In this document: in pieces, positions 8,104 to 19,354 of the stretch
Numbering within the stretch: position 1 is the first letter of the stretch
Layout of the letters: every line of letters starts with the position of its first letter
NCBI RefSeq assembly: GCF_014650715.1
Contig: NZ_BMVM01000002.1
Coordinates: forward strand, 868,001 to 932,000
Direction of reading: 5' to 3'
DNA from: Streptomyces bluensis
Lineage (GTDB): Bacteria > Actinomycetota > Actinomycetes > Streptomycetales > Streptomycetaceae
DNA length: 64,000 bases
Notes under the pieces: model-generated
The model's database searches: none
What the model was told of the DNA's origin: nothing
The model's input: only the letters and a program-made list of their open reading frames with translations
Translations under genes and position numbers: made by a program

Positions 8104-9058
8104 TCGCCATTCTCAGGATCCTGATCCGCCGGGTCGCGCTGCTCGTCCCGCTCGTGCTCGGGATCGTGCTGTTCGTGTTCCTGGTCATGCGGTTCTCCGA
8201 CGTCGACCCGGCGTCGGCGTTCTTCCAGGGGGCCAATCCGACGCCCGAGCAACTGCACCGGTTCCGGGAGGAGAACGGGCTGCTGGACCCGCTGCCCGTG
8301 CGGTACGTGGGATTCGTCGGGGACCTGCTGCACGGTGACATGGGGATCAGCGCGCTGACCAGGGCGCCGGTGGTCGACCAGGTCACCACCGCGCTGCCGC
8401 TCACCGTCCAGCTCACCTTCATGGGCCTCGGCATCGCGGTGGTCCTCGCCCTGCTGGGCGGGGTCACCGCCGCGATCTACCGGGACCGGCTGCCGGACCA
8501 GATCATCCGGGTGGTGTCGCTGACCGGGGTGGCGGCGCCCGGGTTCTGGCTGGCGCTGCTGATGATCCAGTACCTGGCGGTGGACCTGGGCTGGTTCCCG
8601 ACGAGCGGGTACGTCAATCCGGCGGACTCGTTCACGGGGTGGCTGAAGACGATGACGTTGCCCGCGTTCGCGCTGTCGCTGCCGGTGGCCGCGCAGCTCA
8701 CCCGCATCGTCCGCACGTCGGTGGTGGAGGAGCTGGACAAGGACTATGTGCGGACGGCGATCGGGAGCGGTCTGCCGCCGAGGGTCGTGGTCGGCCGGAA
8801 TGTCCTGCGGAACGCGCTGATCAACCCGCTGACCGTGCTCGGGCTGCGCGTCGGCTATCTGCTGGGCGGCGCCGTCGTCATCGAGACGATCTTCTCGCTG
8901 CCCGGGATGGGGAAGCTGATGATCGACGCCGTGAAGAACGGCGACCCGGCGGTGGTGCAGGGCGTGGTGCTGACGACGGCGACCGGTTTCGTGGTCGTCA
9001 ACCTCGTCATCGACATCCTCTATCTGCTGGTCAACCCGCGGCTGAGGGAGGCGAGCTG

Positions 9059-9059
<1 letters not shown>
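8100..9059 (+). CDS. ABC transporter permease, DppB/OppB type
   Basis: 319 residues starting at GTG 8100 (MIAILRILIRRVALLVPLVLG as read with the start Met). The first membrane segment and GLLDPLPVRY are typical of DppB-like permeases. The BPD_transp_1 domain follows (VQLTFMGLGIAVVLALLGG) with the EAA-loop region YVRTAIGSGLPPRVVVGRN and the end NLVIDILYLLVNPRLRE. It forms half of the membrane channel of the importer. Its stop overlaps the ATG of the next gene (TGATG). Confidence 0.95.
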
Positions 9060-11052
<1,993 letters not shown>

Positions 11053-11056
<4 letters not shown>

Positions 11057-12234
11057 ATGAGCCGACCGAGCGGGTGAGCGGTGAGGGGCACGAGATGACC
11101 GACCGGGTGAGCAGTGCGGGGCACGAGTCGGCCGAGCGGCTCGGCAGTGAGGGGCGCGAGTTGGCCGCCCTCGCGGACGCCCACGTCGTCCACAAGGCCC
11201 GCAGCGGCGGCCTGTTCACGCGCGACCGGGTGTACGCCCTCACGGGCGCCGGCTTCCGTATCGCACCCGGCGAGACGGTCGGCGTGGTCGGGGAGTCGGG
11301 CTGCGGCAAGTCGACCCTGGCCAAGGTGCTGGTGGGGGTGCAGCGGCCGACGTCCGGCACGGTCTCCTTCCGGGGCCGGGACCTGTGGGCGATGAAGCCC
11401 GCCGAGCGCCGGGCCACGGTCGGCCGCGGCACCGGCATGGTCTTCCAGGACCCGTCCACGGCGCTGAACCGGCGGCTGCCCGTCCGCCAGATCCTCCGCG
11501 ACCCACTGGACGTGCACCGGCGCGGCACTCCGGCCGAACGCGAGGACCGGGTGAGGGAGCTGATGTCCCTGGTCGGTCTGCCGAACGCACTCGCCGACGC
11601 CCTGCCCGGCCAGCTGTCGGGCGGACAGCGGCAGCGCGTCGCCATCGCGCGGGCGCTGGCCCTGGACCCGGACCTGGTGGTGGCGGACGAGCCCACGAGC
11701 GCCCTGGACGTGTCGGTGCGCGCCCAGATCCTGAACCTCCTGCTGGATCTGAAGGAACGCCTGGGTCTGGCCCTGGTGTTCGTGTCGCACGACATCCAGA
11801 CCGTACGGCGCATGAGCGACCGCGTGATCACCATGTACCTCGGCCGGATCGTCGAGGAGTCCCCGGCCGACGAGGTCACGGAACGCGCCCGTCACCCGTA
11901 CACCCGCGCGCTCTTCTCCGCGACGCCCGGTCTGCTGGACCCCATCGACCCGATCCCGCTCGTCGGGCCGGTGCCGTCGGCGACACGCCCGCCGAGCGGC
12001 TGTCCGTTCCGTACGCGCTGCTGGAAGGCGGACGATGTGTGCGCGGAGGTGATGCCGGACGTCACGGCCGCGTCGACGCCCGGTCACCGCTTCCGGTGCC
12101 ACCATCCTGTTGAGGAGGGCCGGCCGACCAGGGAGCTCGTCGCCCAGGCGGCCGCCTCCGCACCGCCCGAGGCCACCGCCATGGCCGACGTCCCCGTACC
12201 CGACGTACGGAAAGAACCCAGGGAGCATCCATGA
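11053..12234 (+). CDS. Oligopeptide ABC transporter ATPase, DppF/OppF type, with repeat N-terminus
   Basis: 393 residues from the GTG at 11053, which overlaps the previous stop. The ATPase core starts at about residue 40: Walker A GESGCGKST, signature [17 protein letters not shown], Walker B LVVADEPTSALD, VSHDIQTV, then the C-terminal Cys motif (CPFRTRCWKADDVC). Before the core, residues 5-37 are three 11-residue repeats of the pattern x-E/D-R-V/L-x-S/G-x-G-H/R-E. A C-terminal extension of about 40 residues follows the ATPase domain. It would pair with the DppD half of the fusion protein. Confidence 0.93.
11065..11163. repeat. Three-copy 33-bp coding tandem repeat
   Basis: Units at 11065-11097, 11098-11130 and 11131-11163 each begin with a codon pair for Thr/Ala and Glu/Asp and read R-V/L-S/G-x-x-G-H/R-E-x. 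The period of 33 keeps the frame. The repeat lies exactly at the N-terminus of the ATPase, outside the catalytic domain. Confidence 0.85.
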
Positions 12235-13169
12235 CCATGTCCACCCCGCTGACCGGTGTCATTCCCCCCGTCTGCACCCCGCTGACACCGGACCGCGAGG
12301 TGGACGTCCCCTCCCTCATCAGCCTGGTCGACCATCTGGTGGCCGGGGGTGTGCACGGACTGTTCGTGCTCGGCTCGTCGTCGGAGGCCGCGTATCTGAC
12401 GGACCGGCAGCGCAGGCTGGTCGTGGAGACCGTCGTGGCGCACGTCGGCGGCCGGCTGCCGGTCCTGGCGGGCGCGATCGACATGACCACGCCCCGGGTC
12501 CTGGACCATGTGGCGGCCGTCATCGGGGCGGGCGCGGACGGCGTCGTCGTCACCGCGCCCTTCTACACCCCCACCCACCCCGTGGAGATCGCCCGCCACT
12601 ACCGGCTGATCGCGGAACGCTCGCCGGTCCCGGTCGTCGCGTACGACCTGCCGGTCTCCGTCCACACGAAGCTGGACCCGGACCTGGTTCTCGGCCTCGC
12701 GGCCGAGGGGGTGCTGGCGGGGCTGAAGGACTCCAGCGGCGACCAGGCGGGGTTCCGCGCGGTGGTGGCGGGGGCCCGTACCCGCCACGACATCACCGAC
12801 TTCAGTGTCCTGACCGGTTCGGAGCTCGTCGTCGACTCGGCCCTGGCCATGGGCGCGGACGGTGCCGTGCCCGGTCTCGCCAACGTGGACCCGGCCGGGT
12901 ACGTCCGCCTGTACGAGCTCTGCCGCGCCGGTGACTGGGAGCGGGCGCGCGCCGAGCAGGACCGGCTGTTCGCCCTGTTCGGCATGGTGGGTGTGGGTGC
13001 CGCCGACGGCCATATGGGCGGAAGCTCCTCGGCCCTCGGCGCCTTCAAGGCGGCGCTCCGGCTCCGGGGCGTCATCGCGTGCGGGGCGACGGCCGAGCCT
13101 CAGGTGGCGTTGTCGGAGGACGAGGTGGAGCGGGTGGGGAAGTACCTGGCGAGTGCGGGTCTGTTGTAA
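12231..13169 (+). CDS. Dihydrodipicolinate synthase family lyase/aldolase
   Basis: 312 residues forming a TIM barrel of the DapA/NanA family. The Schiff-base lysine is in GLKDSSGD (about residue 165), and the Tyr of VVAYDLP matches the general-acid Tyr. The usual substrate loop GTTGE is replaced by GSSSEAAYLT, so it is unlikely to be a true DapA. The ATG overlaps the ATPase stop (ATGA), so it belongs to the transporter operon and probably acts on the imported compound. A sialidase gene faces it, which would fit an N-acetylneuraminate lyase-like role, but no other sialic acid genes are nearby. Confidence 0.88.
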   Translation: MTMSTPLTGVIPPVCTPLTPDREVDVPSLISLVDHLVAGGVHGLFVLGSSSEAAYLTDRQRRLVVETVVAHVGGRLPVLAGAIDMTTPRVLDHVAAVIGAGADGVVVTAPFYTPTHPVEIARHYRLIAERSPVPVVAYDLPVSVHTKLDPDLVLGLAAEGVLAGLKDSSGDQAGFRAVVAGARTRHDITDFSVLTGSELVVDSALAMGADGAVPGLANVDPAGYVRLYELCRAGDWERARAEQDRLFALFGMVGVGAADGHMGGSSSALGAFKAALRLRGVIACGATAEPQVALSEDEVERVGKYLASAGLL

Positions 13170-13180
13170 CGGGTTTTCCT

Positions 13181-13391
13181 CGCCCCCGCCGCCCCTACCC
13201 GTCCCATCCCCAGGGGCTCCGCCCCTTCGACCCCGCCCAGGGGGCTCCGCCCCCTTCGACCCCCGCTCCTCAAACGCCGGAGGGGCTGAACGTCAGCCCG
13301 TCCGGCGTTTGAGGACGAGGCCGTTCAGGCCGATGCGGGGGTCTGGGGGCGGCAGCCCCCAGGGATGGGACGGGTAGGGGCGGCGGGGGCG
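13181..13391. repeat. Dispersed palindromic element, full copy 1
   Basis: A 211-bp element bounded by a perfect 30-bp terminal inverted repeat (13181-13210 and 13362-13391, outer end CGCCCCCGCCGCCCC). The centre holds a second palindrome, CTCAAACGCCGGA / TCCGGCGTTTGAG. No reading frame of note lies inside. It sits between the convergent lyase and sialidase genes and can fold as a bidirectional terminator. Partial or full copies occur at 27971, 37791 and 41534. Confidence 0.85.
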
Positions 13392-13409
13392 CAATCCGCT
13401 GGGCAGGTG

Positions 13410-14651
13410 TCACCCCGCCAGCTCGGCCACCGCCACCCGCCGGAACTCGATCCGCTCGTACGCCCCCGACACCCCCGTCTCGTACAGGACCCCCACCCGG
13501 CCCCCGCCGAGCTGCACGAGGTCGGAGTACGCGGCGCGCGCCGTCGACAGGGTCTTCGCCTTGGTGAACGTCGCGCCCGCGTTCCCGCTGCGCCAGATCG
13601 CCATGGACTGGCGGGCCGTCGGGACGGAGGGGCCGGAGAAGAGGAGGGGGCCGTTCTTCACCTGGAGGACGCTGCCCTGGACCACGGGGACGTCGTTGAG
13701 CGTGGGCTGGACCGTGTAGGGGCGGGCCAGGGTCGCGGCGCCGTCCTGGGAGTACGCGTCGAGCCGGTTGCCGGTACTCGTGCCGTTCTGGTCACGGGAG
13801 CTGAAGTACACGCGGCCGTCGGGGAGTTCGGCGGCCGTGCTCTCGTTCGCGTTGGCGTACCCGTCGTACGCGTCGTCCACGAAGCCCAGCCGCCAGCTCG
13901 CACCGCCGTCGTCGGAGTAGAAGGCGTGGGCGCCGTAGTACTTCGCCTCCTGGCCCGTGTCGGAGGAACCCGCGGGCGGCGCGGCGGAGTGGTTGGCGGG
14001 GATCACCAGCCGCCCGGCGTGCGGACCGCGGGTGAGGGCGACGGCGTGGCCCGGACCCGTCGCGTACCAGCGCCAGGTCGGGAGCTTCACGTCCGCCGTG
14101 ATCTCGCGGGGCGTCGTGAAGGTGCGGCCGTCGTCCCTGCTCGTCTGGACGAAGGCGCGGCGGCTCTGCTCCGGCGTCACCTCGCCCCGCATGATCTGCG
14201 CCTCGGTCACCGCGCCGCTGTTGTAGGACGTCACGAGCACGATGCGGCCGGTGCGCGGGTCCACCACGGGCGCCGGGTTGCCCCGTGTGTTCCCCTTCCC
14301 CGCCGCCACCACCTTCGTCGGCCCCCAGGTGCAGCCGCCGTCGATCGAGCGTCTGAGGACGACGTCGATGCTGCCCGTGTCACTCGCGCTGTTGCGTCGT
14401 CCCTCGGCGAAGGCGAGCACGGCGCCGCCGGGCGTGGTGATCGTCGCCGGGATCCGGTACGTGTCGTAGCCGCCCTGCCCGGCGGTGTACGGCACGGACG
14501 AGGTGCAGCCGCGTGGGGGCAGGGCCGCGGCGGGGCTCGTCGCGGCGGTGACGGCGAGGACGGTGAGTGCGGTGAGTGCGGTGAGGGCGGTGAGGGCGGT
14601 GAGCAGTCCCGCGGCGGGGGACATCGCGGCCGTGCGGCTCGTGATGGGCAA
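13410..14651 (-). CDS. Secreted exo-alpha-sialidase (GH33)
   Basis: About 413 residues. The arginine-bearing motif is YRIPATI, followed by AFAEGRR. Four Asp-box-like repeats are visible (SIDGGCTWG, SRDDGRTFT, SDDGGASWR, SGNAGATFT), the mark of a six-bladed sialidase propeller. The N-terminus is a Sec signal ending ALP or AAALPPRGC, with an odd LTA repeat in its core. I favour the TTG start at 14651 because GGAGAG lies 5 bases upstream; the ATG at 14624 is the alternative. It would release terminal sialic acids outside the cell. Confidence 0.92.
   Translation of the reverse strand: MPITSRTAAMSPAAGLLTALTALTALTALTVLAVTAATSPAAALPPRGCTSSVPYTAGQGGYDTYRIPATITTPGGAVLAFAEGRRNSASDTGSIDVVLRRSIDGGCTWGPTKVVAAGKGNTRGNPAPVVDPRTGRIVLVTSYNSGAVTEAQIMRGEVTPEQSRRAFVQTSRDDGRTFTTPREITADVKLPTWRWYATGPGHAVALTRGPHAGRLVIPANHSAAPPAGSSDTGQEAKYYGAHAFYSDDGGASWRLGFVDDAYDGYANANESTAAELPDGRVYFSSRDQNGTSTGNRLDAYSQDGAATLARPYTVQPTLNDVPVVQGSVLQVKNGPLLFSGPSVPTARQSMAIWRSGNAGATFTKAKTLSTARAAYSDLVQLGGGRVGVLYETGVSGAYERIEFRRVAVAELAG
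14562..14606. repeat. Five-unit 9-bp repeat inside the sialidase signal peptide
   Basis: Units GGTGAGTGC, GGTGAGTGC, GGTGAGGGC, GGTGAGGGC and GGTGAGCAG (plus-strand reading) encode consecutive Leu-Thr-Ala triplets on the minus strand. The repeat makes up the hydrophobic core of the signal peptide, so copy number sets its length. Confidence 0.85.
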
Positions 14652-14692
14652 GGCGGCTCTCCTCGGATGCCGGGTCTCACCTGCTGGACGGT

Positions 14693-15454
14693 TTACGACG
14701 GTGTCCGGGCGGCCGCCAGCAGCAGGCGGGTGACGTCGTCCGCGGTCATCGTGAGGGCCGCCCCGACCGTGGACAGGACGTCCCGTTCGGCGGGGGTGTA
14801 CGGGCCGTCGGCGAGGGCGATGCGGGCGCCGTGGAGCAGGATGGTCTCGCGGCCGGGCGGGGCGAGGTGGGGAGCGAGGGGGTCCAGGGCCTCGTGGAGC
14901 TCTATGGCCAGGCCCGCGCCGCAGGGCTCGCCGAAGACACGGCCCGTGTCGGCGGCGAGGGCCTCGACGAGGGCGCCGAGCCCTTCCACCGTGCAGTCGT
15001 CGAAGCCGGCGGAGCGCACGGCGTCCGCGGCGGTCGACAGGGCGGCGGGGGCGCAGGGGACGCAGGCGGCCAGGACGGCGAGCGCGACGGTGTGGACGGC
15101 GTCCCGCAGCATCGCGGAGAAGCGGGTGGTGGTCGGGTGGTCCAGGACCTCGGTGCCGTAGTGGTGACGGCAGGCCGCGCACTCCACGACCGGGCCCGTC
15201 TCGCCGCGGGAGACGAGGGGGACGCCCGCGAGGGTGAGGCGGCGGCGGCCCACGAGGCGCTGGTAGTTACGGTCGCCCCCGCATCCGGGGCAGAAGAACT
15301 CGCCGTCGCCGACCGGTGTCCACGCGGTGCGTGTGCCCAGGACGCGGTGCAGGCGGGTCATCGTGCGGCTCGCCGTACCGGCCGTGCGGGAGCCCGCTCC
15401 GCGCGGCGCGCGGGCCTCGTGGGCACCCCGGCCGTCCCGTCCGTCTGGCTGCAC
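14693..15454 (-). CDS. TerB-family protein with N-terminal zinc ribbon
   Basis: 253 residues. Two Cys pairs, FFCPGCGGDRNY and VVECAACRHHY, form a zinc-ribbon near residues 55-100. The C-terminal half (PGRETILLHGARIALADGPYTPAERDVLSTVGAALTMT) is a TerB-like helical domain with conserved acidic residues. TerB proteins are linked to tellurite resistance and metal-dependent stress responses; the role here is unknown. GTG at 15454 is chosen for its ribosome site GGGAGG; an ATG at 15361 is an alternative start. Confidence 0.82.
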   Translation of the reverse strand: MQPDGRDGRGAHEARAPRGAGSRTAGTASRTMTRLHRVLGTRTAWTPVGDGEFFCPGCGGDRNYQRLVGRRRLTLAGVPLVSRGETGPVVECAACRHHYGTEVLDHPTTTRFSAMLRDAVHTVALAVLAACVPCAPAALSTAADAVRSAGFDDCTVEGLGALVEALAADTGRVFGEPCGAGLAIELHEALDPLAPHLAPPGRETILLHGARIALADGPYTPAERDVLSTVGAALTMTADDVTRLLLAAARTPS

Positions 15455-15687
15455 GTCGCACCTCCCAACGCCGCGGCACCATCGCCGCGCCCCGTGATGT
15501 TAGCCACATTGTTGAGGTGGAGTCAGCCCTCCGGAAGAGACCCGTTCGTGATCTGGCGAACGAATGGCCGGTTCGCTGCGCTGGGTGAGCCGGATCTGGA
15601 GGTGCGGGTGGGCTAGGGGTGCGGCCTGGGTGGGGGTGTGCGGGGTGCGGGTTGTCCGGGAAGTGCGGTCGTCGATGGTTGCTCACG

Positions 15688-15763
15688 CAGCTCCCCGCGC
15701 CGCTGGATTGCGCAGTTCCCTGTACCTCTGGATCGCGCAGTTCCCGGCGCCTCTGGACCGGCG
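15688..15763. repeat. Three-unit 25-bp tandem repeat between leuA and the TerB-like gene
   Basis: Units 15688-15712, 15713-15737 and 15738-15763 share the pattern CAGTTCCC-N6-CTCTGGATCGCG. The remaining part of the 358-bp gap (15455-15812) shows no gene; it holds GC-rich runs only. Copies of a GCGCAGTTCC-type repeat are widespread between genes in Streptomyces. Confidence 0.75.
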
Positions 15764-15812
15764 CACTTCCCTCGCGTCCCCTTCCGGGGGCGCGAGGGAA
15801 CGCGGCTGCGCG

Positions 15813-17549
<1,737 letters not shown>

Positions 17550-17591
17550 TCAGGGTGTCCGAGTGGACGGCCGACGGCGCAACGCCAAACT

Positions 17592-17634
17592 CCGCGGGGA
17601 GGGGGTCGGCCTCGACTACAGGCCCTCGCCGCGG
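17592..17634 (-). promoter_or_regulatory. Hairpin in the leuA leader, overlapping the leader-peptide end
   Basis: CCGCGG at 17592-17597 pairs with CCGCGG at 17629-17634, and GAGGG with CCCTC continues the stem after one mismatch. In the transcript the 5' arm begins just after the run of Leu codons, so a ribosome stalled there would affect its folding. No U run follows, so whether it works by termination or by another route is unclear. Confidence 0.45.
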
Positions 17635-17663
17635 CAGCTAAGGAGGAGCAGCCCGAAACGCAT
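17616..17663 (-). CDS. leuA leader peptide
   Basis: A 15-residue ORF, MRFGLLLLSCRGEGL, ending 81 bases upstream of the leuA start. Four consecutive Leu codons (CTG CTC CTC CTT) and a fifth before the stop are the classic signature of leucine-dependent attenuation. Similar short leader peptides before leuA are known in Streptomyces. The ATG has GC-rich upstream sequence without a clear ribosome site, so the mRNA may start close to it. Confidence 0.8.
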   Translation of the reverse strand: MRFGLLLLSCRGEGL

Positions 17664-17886
17664 GATGCTGCGGAGCATAGCCGAGCCTCACTCTGTGCGG
17701 GGGCCCGTATCAGTATGCGGGATCACTATGCGGACCAAGGCGGCCAAGGGGAGGAACGGAGCAAAAAGTGCTCCATACCACTCCGGCATCACCTCCGACC
17801 GAGGAACCGGCACTCGTGTCACCACATTTCACCAATCATGGTTGCGCCTAGTGACAGTGCGATGACTCAGTGCAAGGGTGCCGGAC

Positions 17887-18981
17887 ATGAAAACAGGCAT
17901 GGACACAGGCAGGAAGACCCACGGGGGCCACGAGCCCGTCTTCTGCACCGTCGTACCACCGCACGTCCTCGACAAGCTGGCCCAGCACGAGGACCCCGCG
18001 CTGGCCCGTCCCGCCCGCCGGACCCTGGAGCGCGACGCCCTGGAGCGCACCCACCGCCGCCTGACCACCGTCATCGGCGCCCCGGCCGTCGCCGCGCCCG
18101 CCGGGGCGGAGGCCGGGAAACCGCACCGCACCGTCTACGACGCCCGGCACGGCACCGACCTGCCCGGCCACAAGGTGCGCGGCGAGAGCGACGATCCCGG
18201 CAAGGACGCCACGGTGAACCGCGCGTACGCGGGCCTGGGCGCGACCTTCGAGTTGTTCCTCAAGGCGTACGAGCGGGACTCGATCGACGGCAACGGCCTG
18301 CCGCTGGACGCGACCGTGCACTACGACCGCGACTACAACAACGCTTTCTGGAACGGCGAGCAGATGGTCTTCGGGGACGGTGACGGCGAGATCTTCCTCG
18401 ACTTCACCATCCCGGTCGACGTCATCGGCCACGAACTCGCGCACGGCGTCACCCAGTACACGGCGAACCTCACGTACTTCGGCCAGTCGGGCGCGCTCAA
18501 CGAGTCCGTGTCGGACGTCTTCGGCGCGCTGATCAAGCAGTACACGCTCGGTCAGACCGCCGCCGAGGCCGACTGGCTGATCGGCGCGGGCCTGCTCGCC
18601 CCGCGTGTCACCGGTACCGCCCTGCGCTCCATGAAGGCTCCCGGCACGGCGTACGACGACGACGTCCTCGGCAAGGACCCGCAGCCCGCGACGATGGACG
18701 ACTATGTGCGCACCGGCCGCGACAACGGTGGCGTCCACATCAATTCCGGCATCCCGAACCACGCGTTCTACCTGGCCGCCACCGCGCTCGGCGGGCACGC
18801 CTGGGAGCGGGCCGGGCAGATCTGGTACGACGTGCTGACGGGCGGCGAACTGAAGGAGAAAGCCCAGTTCACCGACTTCGCGAAGCTGACGGGCGCGGCG
18901 GCGCGGGCCCGGTACGGCGAGGGCGACGAACTGCGGGCCGTGCTGAAGGCCTGGGAGCAGGTCGGGGTGCGGACGCGGTAG
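17887..18981 (-). other. Antisense strand of the protealysin gene: no gene on this strand
   Basis: The minus strand here carries only a long shadow frame opposite the metalloprotease gene. It shows no recognisable domain and is listed only to state that the coding strand is plus. Confidence 0.6.
17887..18981 (+). CDS. Protealysin-like M4 metalloprotease
   Basis: 364 residues. The zinc motif is HELAHG (DVIGHELAHGVTQYT) and the third ligand Glu lies in GALNESVSDVFG; the catalytic His region reads NNGGVHINSGIPNHAFY, all as in thermolysin-family M4. There is no secretion signal; instead a short propeptide with the PPHVLDKL motif matches the PPL-type precursor of protealysin-like proteases. ATG at 17887 is chosen (AAGGG about 9 bases upstream) over GTG 17878. 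The next gene encodes the matching emfourin-type inhibitor. Confidence 0.93.
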   Translation: MKTGMDTGRKTHGGHEPVFCTVVPPHVLDKLAQHEDPALARPARRTLERDALERTHRRLTTVIGAPAVAAPAGAEAGKPHRTVYDARHGTDLPGHKVRGESDDPGKDATVNRAYAGLGATFELFLKAYERDSIDGNGLPLDATVHYDRDYNNAFWNGEQMVFGDGDGEIFLDFTIPVDVIGHELAHGVTQYTANLTYFGQSGALNESVSDVFGALIKQYTLGQTAAEADWLIGAGLLAPRVTGTALRSMKAPGTAYDDDVLGKDPQPATMDDYVRTGRDNGGVHINSGIPNHAFYLAATALGGHAWERAGQIWYDVLTGGELKEKAQFTDFAKLTGAAARARYGEGDELRAVLKAWEQVGVRTR

Positions 18982-19001
18982 TTCCGTACTAGACAAGACC
19001 C

Positions 19002-19268
19002 ATGCGTATTCAGGTGAGGCGCACGGGCGGTTTCGCGGGCATCGAGCGGTACGCCGAGGTGGAGACCTCGGGGCGCGCCGACGCCCCCGAGTGGCATGCC
19101 CTGGCCGAGCAGGCGGTCGCCGACGGCCGGGGCACACCCCCGATCGGGGTGCCGGACGGCTTCAGCTACCAGATCACCGTGGACGACAGGACGGTGTACT
19201 GCTCCGACCCCCGGCTCACGGAGGAACAGCGCAAGCTGATCTCAAGAGTGCTGAAGGAGGGGGCGTAA
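19002..19268 (+). CDS. Emfourin-type protealysin inhibitor
   Basis: 88 residues starting MRIQVRRTGGFAGIERYAEV, which matches the emfourin (M4in) family pattern of R-x-G-G-F-A-G near the N-terminus, and ending with a helix (TEEQRKLISRVLKEG). It follows the protease gene by 20 bases. In other bacteria such small proteins bind and inhibit the M4 protease encoded by the neighbouring gene. Function here is inferred from the pair. No strong ribosome site is seen before the ATG. Confidence 0.85.
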   Translation: MRIQVRRTGGFAGIERYAEVETSGRADAPEWHALAEQAVADGRGTPPIGVPDGFSYQITVDDRTVYCSDPRLTEEQRKLISRVLKEGA

Positions 19269-19318
19269 CGGCCGGGGTGTGACGGCCGGGGACGTAACGG
19301 CCGGTTCACCCGGATGCG

Positions 19319-19348
19319 TTGACTTCCGTTACCGCCGGTACGGATGAT
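19319..19348 (+). promoter_or_regulatory. Promoter of the GH1 gene, predicting a leaderless mRNA
   Basis: TTGACT (19319-19324) and GATGAT (19343-19348) are 18 bases apart. The expected transcription start falls at about 19355, the A of the ATG. No ribosome site precedes that ATG, which supports leaderless translation. Confidence 0.55.
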
Positions 19349-19354
19349 CCGCGC

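Noticed and set aside
12062..13013. Long minus-strand frames opposite the lyase and ATPase genes
   Set aside because: They are shadows of the plus-strand genes: rich in Arg, Pro and Ala, no recognisable domain and no ribosome site.
12231..13169. True DapA of lysine synthesis
   Set aside because: The GTTGE loop is replaced by GSSSE and the gene is in a transporter operon.
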